A stretch of 64,000 nucleotides of DNA from Monodelphis domestica (Eukaryota; Chordata; Mammalia; Didelphimorphia; Didelphidae). The stretch spans positions 65,110,607 to 65,174,606 of the forward strand of contig NC_077227.1 in NCBI RefSeq assembly GCF_027887165.1, in the 5' to 3' direction. Positions 57,273 to 64,000 of the stretch are shown here, piece by piece (within the stretch, counting starts at the first letter, position 1; every line of letters begins with the position of its first letter). The translations under genes and the position numbers were made by a program. Below the pieces are notes generated by a model, which ran no database searches, was not told the DNA's origin, and worked only from the letters and a program-made list of their open reading frames with translations.

Positions 57273-57889
57273 TCCCTATGTCAAATGATGGCACCTTAGT
57301 CCTTTTAATTAGCTATGCTCAGCACCTCAAAGTAATCTTTTAGGCTTTTCTCTCTTTCCATAACTCCATTCTCCCTCCCCTCTCCCATATTTAGCTGACA
57401 ACACTCTCTTTTTGAAGTCCACAATATTCCTGGTATTGATTTTTTCCCAGCTCATACTGCCAAGCACCCTAATTCAGTGTTACCTCTTGGGTTATTAGTC
57501 TCTACTTGCTCTCCATTTTCTACTACACATCTGTCCCAAGGCTAACCAAAGGCTTCCTGCACAGTCTTACCCTGTGACTCACATATTTTAGTCAGGGTTA
57601 GGCAAAGGAAGGTAGAATAGAAGATAGATGATAACCTCCCCTTACTGGCTAGTGAGGATAAAATGCAAAAACTGTCCCCTGCCTTTCAATACTTCCTGAG
57701 AGCCAGTTGAACACCGACTCACCTTTCTTTCCTTCTTTTTTCTTATTCCCATTCTTGGACCTATTCCACATTCTATCTAAACTGTATTAATATCTGTTCT
57801 TTGATCCTATGGGGCTACTTCTGAACTTGGAAAAAGCTTCTGAATATGGTCCCAAGATATCCCTTTGTGTTTTCAACACAAACTGCCTC
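57273..57889. other. Unassigned, possibly L2-like
   Basis: Pyrimidine-rich with some L2-like phrasing, too worn to assign; no exon. Confidence 0.3.
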
Positions 57890-58192
57890 CTCATTTCTCT
57901 GCCTGTTGGAATACTTCTCTTCCTCCAAGGTTCAGCTCAAGTGCCGCCATCTTTTCCATGGTGATTTCTCTGAATCCACCAGCTGAAAATGATTTCTTGT
58001 TCCTCAAATCTTCCTAGAATCTCTTGCTTTTCTCCTTTTCTGTTACCACTTTCTACCATATTTTTATTTATCCTTTCCAGTAAGGCTGTTGAAGGCAGAG
58101 ACCATATGATTTTCTGTCTTTGTATCCCCTGGCATTAGCCCAGTGTCCTGCATACAGCAGGCACTCAAATACTTGCTGATTTGTATTGAACT
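57890..58192 (+). mobile_element. L2 LINE 3' end
   Basis: TTGGAATACTTCTCTTCCTC, CAAGGTTCAGCTCAAGTGCC, AGGCTGTTGAAGGCAGAGAC, CAGCAGGCACTCAAATACTT. Confidence 0.8.
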
Positions 58193-58495
58193 GGTGAGGC
58201 AGACCTGTCAGGATGAGTACTCTGGATCTCAGTTGGCTGGCGAACAAAACAAAGTGGAAACATTGTCTGTGAGCTAATGAAAATTTGATGTGGAAAGAGA
58301 GCGGGGCTGTAGCCAAAGGCAGGATGGGATTTGCCAAGGTGAATTCAATATTCTTGCATTGATTTTGGTCATCTTTTATAGTACAGAGCTCACCCAGAAG
58401 CTAATGGCCCACCTGGGCTAGATTCTGTTCTCAAAGGACTTTAGACAGTGTGGGATGTGGTTGAGATGTTTTCCTAGAACTTTATTGGAAAAGGT
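58193..58495. other. No recognised feature
   Basis: Unique by eye. Confidence 0.3.
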
Positions 58496-58496
58496 G

Positions 58497-58512
58497 GTAT
58501 ATATCTATATCT

Positions 58513-58571
<59 letters not shown>
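58497..58571. repeat. (ATATCT)n-(AT)n microsatellite
   Basis: Five TATATC units, then an AT run of about 20 units. Confidence 0.95.
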
Positions 58572-58572
<1 letters not shown>

Positions 58573-58756
58573 ACCACACCATTCAGAGTTGCAAAGGGAC
58601 CTCAGGGATTGTGTAGCTCATTTGCCTCATTTGTTTCTGTGATAGCCCAAATGAGAAATTTGTACTTTCCTCTTGGGTATCCAATGGGTACTATTTATTA
58701 TGCTTGGGGTTTGGAGAAAAGTGAGAAAGTATGACTTAAAGTCTTTGCCTTCAAGG

Positions 58757-58968
58757 CACCTGGTAGTAGAGTGGACAGAATGCTATTCCTGGAGGCAAGA
58801 CAATCTAAGTTCAAGTCCTGCCTCAGACAAAAGCCACTTAACATGTTTCTTTTAGTTTCTTCAACTGTAAAATGGAGATAATGATAGCACCTAACTCCCA
58901 GGTTTCTTGTGAGGATCAAATGAGAGATTTCTAATATGTTTAGCTCAATGCCTGCAATATTATGTGCA
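58757..58968 (+). repeat. MIR-type SINE, full length
   Basis: CTGGTAGTAGAGTGGACAGA head, AGTTCAAGTCCTGCCTCAGA, CAACTGTAAAATGGAGATAA, GTGAGGATCAAATGAGAGAT. Confidence 0.82.
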
Positions 58969-59049
58969 ATATATTTATGTATATATATTAATTATATTTT
59001 TAAAGAAATATGGACCTATTTATTTAAAAAAATAATTAGGAAAAAGAAA

Positions 59050-59520
59050 GAAAAGGATCCCAGGATTAGAAAGGACTTCAAGTTTCAAGCATGAATCCTC
59101 TCTACATCATACCAGACAAACCATCGTCGAGTTTTTGTTTAAAGACACAGTGAGGCAGAAACCTCTTCCTCCCCAGGCAATCTCTCCCACTTTGGGGCTG
59201 TTCTAATTGTTAGGTAGGTTTTTCTTACTCTGAGCCTTAATATGCCTCTATAACATCTCCCCATAACTCCTAATTTTGGCCTCTGGGGAAAAGCCCAACA
59301 CATCAAGTCTCTCTTCCATGTTACAGACCTTTGAATACTTGCAGGCAGCTTTCATTTCCTTTGAAGCCTTTTCTCCAGGTTAAATATTCCCATATCCTTG
59401 ATCTCACAGAATGGACTTGGGACTCTTCAGTATAGTGTTTGATCTTTGCTGGATATTCTTCAAACATATTCTCTTATTAAAATGTGACATCAACAGCTAA
59501 ACATAATACTGAAAATGTTG
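59050..59520 (-). mobile_element. CR1/L3-type LINE, antisense
   Basis: In order: ATCTCTCCCACTTTGGGGCT, TTGTTAGGTAGGTTTTTCTT, CCCATAACTCCTAATTTTGG, CCTCTGGGGAAAAGCCCAAC, TTACAGACCTTTGAATACTT, TCTCCAGGTTAAATATTCCC. This is the CR1/L3 ORF2 end read backwards. Confidence 0.72.
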
Positions 59521-59544
59521 CCTGACCAGAATAGGGAAGAATGT

Positions 59545-59722
59545 AGAGAAACTATGGAGTGTCTGGTTTTGAGTCTGGAAGAACCTGAGTTCAAATCCTT
59601 CCTTTTAATAGGTGTATAACTCTGGACACATTACTCACTCCTTTTGGGTTTCAGTTTCTTTATTTATGAGATAGAAGGTTGAACTTAATCTTTAAGATTT
59701 CTTCTAGTAATAATCCTATGGT
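59545..59722 (+). repeat. MIR-type SINE
   Basis: TGAGTTCAAATCCTTCCTTT, CTCTGGACACATTACTCACT, GGGTTTCAGTTTCTTTATTT. Confidence 0.75.
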
Positions 59723-60298
59723 CCTTTATCAGCTTCTCAGTTCTGGACACCAAACTACTTAATGTTGCTTAAGGACACAATAGATTTTTTGCCTTCTATA
59801 TTATTCTGTTAACTCACATGATTTTAGAGTACATTCAGATATCATGATTTGAAGTCCAAGACAGAGACTTAAGAGATGGGTAGGATTTGTCTGGGTAGAG
59901 ATAAGAGAGGAGGTTGTGGCATATAGAAAAAAAAATGATAATGAAAGCTATGAGGGTTGCTGATTACCTGATTGTTTCCCTGAAACATCAGACTAGATTT
60001 TGGTTTCAAAAGCAAGCCAGCATTTTAATTTTTAATGACATTTTCATTCTATTTTTATTTTCATTTTCATCTATGTCCTCCCATAAGGTTTTATTTCTTC
60101 AATTTCTTTTGTGGTTTAGAAATAGTCTGTTCTTTTTTTTTTCCTATGAGAATCTCCTTTATATTATTAGGGTTTGGAAGTGTGATTCCAACAGGGATTC
60201 ATAAGGCCATGAGGTTTGAAGGCATGCCTTGGCATTGTGGGAGCCCTAAGCTGAACATACTAAATTTTTAGAAAATCCACTTCCAAACCCTTGAACGC
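59723..60298. other. No recognised feature
   Basis: AT-rich, unique by eye. Confidence 0.3.
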
Positions 60299-60314
60299 TC
60301 AAAGTCACATTTTT

Positions 60315-60514
60315 TAAAATTAAAACCCTTACTCCGTCTTGGAGTCAATACTGTATATTGGTTCCAAGGCAGAAGAGTGGTAAGGGCTAGGCAATGGGGG
60401 TTAAGTGACTTGCCCAGGGTCACACAGCTGGGAAGTGTCTGAGGGCAGATTTGAACCTAGGACCTCCTGTCTCTAGGTCTGGCTCTCAATCCACTGAGAT
60501 ACCCAGCTGCCCCC
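60315..60514 (-). mobile_element. WSINE1-like CORE-SINE, best-preserved copy
   Basis: CTTGGAGTCAATACTGTATA, GCAATGGGGGTTAAGTGACT, TGCCCAGGGTCACACAGCTG, CTGAGATACCCAGCTGCCCC. Flanked by TCAAAGTCACATTTTT (60299-60314) and TCAAAATCACATTTTT (60515-60530), 15/16. Confidence 0.93.
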
Positions 60515-60530
60515 TCAAAATCACATTTTT

Positions 60531-61129
60531 GAGCATGACTAACAGGTTCTCAGCACACAGCCTACAATTGTTTCTCCAGGTCTATTGCCCAAGCTTTCCA
60601 TGATCATTCACTCTACAACTTAATGACAGAAAAAAGTTTTGCTTCTTTAATGTGATAAATTTCAAATACTCAGTAGCATTTTGGATATAATAACCACTAT
60701 TAACCTGAGAAATTCCTAGGTGTTGATGGGAACTCTGAGATCTAAATCCTTTGACTTGCATGATTTTACAGGATTTTTGTATCAAGTGTGTATCAGATAA
60801 TTTTATTTTATATTTTTATCTCTAAATTTTAAAATAATATTCTTAATAATCACTACCACCATTAAAAATATGTTTAACAAAACAAATGCATCAAAAATAT
60901 GCAAAACCACAAACTCCACATTGTTTATAATTTGTTCAAAATATGCAAATTATATGCATGCTAATATAGTCATCTTCTGCTTTTGAGTTCCCTTGGATTT
61001 GTTTGACTTAAATACTTTTTTTCCCTTGATTTTGTGGCTGTTATTTTTTAAAATGTAGTCCATTGTATATATTACTCTTTTTTCTTTTCATCTTTTCATA
61101 TATTTCCCTTATTTTTTATATTTTCAATA
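60531..61129. other. No recognised feature
   Basis: Very AT-rich; an old L1 remnant is possible but not shown. Confidence 0.3.
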
Positions 61130-61480
61130 CTTGGAATTTCTAATAATATAATCTGTTATATTCAAATATCACAATCTACTCAGCCATAACTCCCATTTAT
61201 TGCATTTGAGTTATTTCCAATTATTTTGTCATAACAAAGAAAATTTCCATGAATACTTTCCATTTAGGCCCTTAGGACCTAGCCTTAGTAATGAGATCTT
61301 TAGGCCAATGAACATGAATGTTATTACAGGTCTTAATGTATTTTTCCATGTTGTTTTCTAAAAATCAATTCACAATTGTTCTAGCAATATAATATTAGGC
61401 CTGTTTCTCCATGCTTCTATCAATATTTAATTTAATCACTATTCCATCTGGTTCTTAGTTAACACATATTACCAAGGCCA
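61130..61480 (-). mobile_element. L1 3' remnant, antisense
   Basis: TTGCATTTGAGTTATTTCCA, ATGAGATCTTTAGGCCAATG, TTCCATGTTGTTTTCTAAAA, CCATGCTTCTATCAATATTT: worn counterparts of the 53350-53620 landmarks. Possibly a separate, older copy from the one at 61800-64000. Confidence 0.5.
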
Positions 61481-61829
61481 TATTTTGCTAGATTGATCCC
61501 TAGGAAGCAGAGACAATCTGTTGCCAGGGCCATACTCTTTCCCAAACAAGTATTTCTAGCTTGGTCATACCCTGTGGAACTTTTGTTCCAGTGCCACAAC
61601 CCTACAGGGATGCAGGACTATCTCTGTAGTATGATGAGTGTAGAAATTAGATTTTTGCAGAATATTTATGTTTTCTAAGTCATTGTTATCTCACTAAAAT
61701 GCCATTTTTGGATTATATATATGTTCAGGCTTAAATCTACTACTAACCCCATGCAGACATATATGGTGTCCAGGCATCTACCTTAATTCAGCTGTCTAAA
61801 GATCTGTGCATCTCCCTACCTTCCCTCTT

Positions 61830-62262
61830 ATTTATTTTTTGGTTAATTTATCTAGTTTTGGGAAGAGAAAACCAAAGTTTGCTGCTATTATTATTTTGTG
61901 ATCTGTTTGTATCTGTATCTCATTTAATTTTTCTTTAAAAATTCTGGTTGCTGTAACTCTTGCTGCATACCAGTTCAATATTGCTAATACTTCATTACAC
62001 AAACACAATATAATTACCATGTTTATCCCTTCCATTGTATCCATTTTAGCCCCAACTCTGTCATAGATCTTGGTTGCTACCCCTGTCTTCTCTGGCTGAA
62101 GTGAGACTTTGTATATTCTTCTCCAGTCTCTCACCTTTACTCTACATCTGTGTCTAATTTTCACTGTTTCTTGTCAGCTCTTGGTCCTTGATCCCTTCTG
62201 CTATCTGTTTTCTTCTCATGTGTGAATTCATCCCATTATACTCAATGTCATAGTTACCAGCT
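61830..62262 (-). pseudogene. L1 ORF2 endonuclease domain, degenerate
   Basis: The minus-strand frame from 62164 reads CRVKVRDWRRIYKVSLQPEK, then TGVATKIYDRVGAKMDTMEG and a MVIILCLCNEVLAILNWYA stretch. It aligns in order with the N-terminal apurinic-type endonuclease of L1 ORF2 ('KIKGWRKIY...KKAGVAI...', '...LTILNIYAPN'). Just upstream (62165-62262) another frame gives a worn 'NGMNSHMRRK' counterpart of the ORF2 start. The catalytic GDFN-type motif is replaced by AANFG, and there are frameshifts, so it is inactive. It is the ORF2 5' end of an L1 lying right-to-left. Confidence 0.82.
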
Positions 62263-62289
62263 GTGTATTTCCATCTACTCTGTTCCTCC

Positions 62290-62690
62290 TCACTGTTTGT
62301 CCCCCTCTTCCTTTTTTCTGCCATACCCTCAGATATTCAATTTCTTTTGACCAATATCTCTCCTGCTTACATTCCTTCCTAACAATTCTTCCTTACCCAC
62401 TCCCCTTCACTTCCTAGTTCCAAATTGGATCACCTTTTCAAAGGTCATTCATTCTCCTTTACCTTTTAATTCTTATACTTTTCATCATTCCCCATATACC
62501 TTGTTTACCCCCACCTATGCCCTCTTTACTTCTTGATTCCCTTATCCCCTCACCTTACCATCCTACCTTTTGATGTGTACTTCCCTCTAGGTATTCCCCC
62601 TTCCTTCCTTTTTCTTATCCCCTTGCCCTCCTTTCTTTTAACTCACCCTTCCTTCTCTTTTAAAATTGTTTTGTTTTTCTTGCTATTTGA
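62290..62690 (-). other. Purine-rich insert between L1 ORF1 and ORF2 remnants
   Basis: On the L1 sense (minus) strand this is a purine-rich, protein-free block where the ORF1 C-terminal domain would be expected. Its composition resembles the purine-rich 5' part of the L1 at 11429-11940. Confidence 0.45.
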
Positions 62691-62699
62691 GGTATTTTT

Positions 62700-63200
62700 T
62701 CCTTAAACTGAGGACTAGGAAATTGAATGATTTTCCTGTGGATTTTCATTTTTGGGTCTCTTTGAGGTGGTGACTGGTGAGGTTTTAAAATTTTCATTTA
62801 CTCTCTGTTTCTAGAATTTCTGGGCAGTTTTCCTTGATGATTTCCTAGAATATAGTGTCTAATATCTTTTTTTGATTGTAGCTTTCCAGGAGCCTAACTA
62901 TTCTTATATTGTCTCTCCTTGATTTATTTTCCAGGTTAGTTGTTTTTGTGATGATGTTTCATATTCTTCTATATTATTTCATTCTTTTGATTTTATATTA
63001 TTATTTCTTGTTGTCTTAGGAAATCATTAGGCTCTCCTTGTCCAATTCTAGTTTTCAATACCTTATTTTCTTCAATAAGTCCCTGAATCTTTTTTTTCCA
63101 CTTGGGTAATTTTTTTTCATTATCTTCTTGACTTTTGTGCATTGCTCTTATTTTTTTCCCTATTTTTTCCACCATCTCTCTAAACTGATTTTTGAGGTCT
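62700..63200 (-). pseudogene. L1 ORF1 N-terminal and middle part, degenerate
   Basis: The minus-strand frame from 63175 gives a charged coiled coil (EKIGKKIRAMHKSQEDNEKK, then KWKKKIQGLIEENKVLKTR). Further on (near 62950-62880) comes LENKSRRDNIRIVRLLES, matching the ORF1 RNA-binding-domain opening '..RR.N.RI.G.PE'. Stops and a missing C-terminal domain make it inactive. It lies upstream of the ORF2 endonuclease remnant in the same orientation. Confidence 0.8.
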
Positions 63201-63360
63201 TTTAAAGTTTCTCAAAAATCTCTTCATGAGCTTATGGCCACATTGTATTTCTTTGCTGTTTTTGAAGTAGGTGGTTTTACCTCACTATCTACTTAATTTG
63301 AACTGAGATATTTTCTGTCCCTATAATAGGTATCAATAATTAGGTTCTTTCTCCTTTGTT

Positions 63361-63473
63361 ATTTATTCATTCATTCATTTATTTAACTATTTATTTATTC
63401 ATTCATTAATTTTTTGTTTATTCATTCATTTGCTCTTTTATACATTCATTCATTCATTCATTCATTCATTTGA
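63361..63473 (+). repeat. (ATTC)n microsatellite
   Basis: Imperfect ATTC/ATTT units, most regular at 63443-63471. Confidence 0.92.
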
Positions 63474-63570
63474 TATGATTTTAGAGGCCAGGTAATATTG
63501 ACTTAATTATTAGCTTTTTTTCTGGAGTCCCTGTCCTTGTTGTGTGATGTATGTTATCTCAGGTTTAAGG

Positions 63571-63571
63571 A

Positions 63572-63628
<57 letters not shown>
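63571..63628 (+). repeat. (GT)n microsatellite
   Basis: About 29 uninterrupted GT units. Confidence 0.97.
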
Positions 63629-63632
<4 letters not shown>

Positions 63633-64000
63633 CTGGTCCTATATATAACAGTTTTATAGTCTTGGAACATATGTACTCTCAGTCCTTCACTCAAGTCCCA
63701 GTCTATGATTGACCTCAGGGATTCCAACCAGAGCTAGAAGGCACTTCTGACACTGCAACCACAAAGCATCTGGTCTTTCTCCCGCTGTAGCAACAGCCAG
63801 GGACTTCTATCTCCTGAAAGTGACCATAGCTGACTGAGCTTCAAACCCTCAGCATTGTATGCTTCTTCCTCACTCTTCCTCTCCTATCTCTGCAGTCCTT
63901 GATAGAGCAGGTGTTCAATCTATGTTTTTTCAGGCCTCCAAAGTCCATGATTTGTTGGTGATGAGGTTTGAGTTCCTGCCCTTAGAACCTGGGACCTGCC

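Larger units (their letters stand above)
63201..64000 (-). mobile_element. Probable L1 5' UTR, running off the window
   Basis: Lies directly 5' of the ORF1 remnant on the minus strand. Past the two microsatellites it becomes GC-richer unique sequence to the window edge, as an L1 5' UTR would. Assigned by position, not by recognised sequence. Confidence 0.4.

Overview
The window looks like mammalian nuclear DNA, most probably from a marsupial. It is AT-rich with almost no open coding sequence. It is packed with tRNA-headed CORE-SINEs whose inner block reads like GACTTGCCCAGGGTCACACA, together with L1, L2, CR1/L3-like and RTE-like LINE relics, hAT-like miniature elements and very long TTCC, TTTC, CT, CA and TA microsatellites. 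Two SINE types dominate. One I match from memory to the marsupial Mar1 family, and the other to a WSINE1-like family described from Australian marsupials. Family names are from recall; no database was searched. Nothing bacterial, plasmid-like or CRISPR-like is present.

The one protein-coding feature I can support is a first coding exon at 19766-19949 on the plus strand. It encodes the N-terminus of an SH2D4-family adaptor, and the sequence fits SH2D4B better than SH2D4A. It has a good start context and ends at a strong GTAACT splice donor. If this is right, about 44 kb to its right is intron 1 (no second exon was recognised) and about 19 kb to its left is upstream flank.

Layout. 1-19 kb: L2 copies interrupted by Mar1-like, WSINE1-like and L1-tail insertions, plus an L1 3' end inserted into an older LINE-like relic at about 11.4-12.96 kb with clear target-site duplications. 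19-20 kb: the SH2D4B exon. 20-26 kb: MIR, L2 and a nested MIR > Mar1 > WSINE1 stack at 24.5-25.2 kb. 26-31 kb: mostly unique AT-rich sequence. 31-35 kb: antisense L1, a 545-bp pyrimidine microsatellite, an LTR-like element and antisense CR1/L3-like sequence. 36.6-37.2 kb: unique sequence rich in TAATTA-like sites, a possible conserved noncoding element. 38-42 kb: SINEs, an L1 ORF2 3' end and MIR. 43-47 kb: a long CT tract, SINEs, a hAT-like element and two SINE halves facing each other across a compound microsatellite. 48-50 kb: a CR1/L3 3' end, then an unusual array of seven 46-bp units grown from inside a MIR-type SINE. 51.5-55.4 kb: an RTE reverse-transcriptase scrap, a 420-bp TTCC array, two L1 pieces in opposite orientations and a hAT-like element inside a SINE. 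55-60.5 kb: SINEs, L2 and CR1/L3. 61-64 kb: an antisense L1 retaining recognisable endonuclease and ORF1 coiled-coil sequence, running off the right edge.

I see no new biological system. The best second looks are the 46-bp SINE-derived array, the datable nested insertions, the rearranged L1 at the right edge and the possible conserved element at 36.6-37.2 kb.
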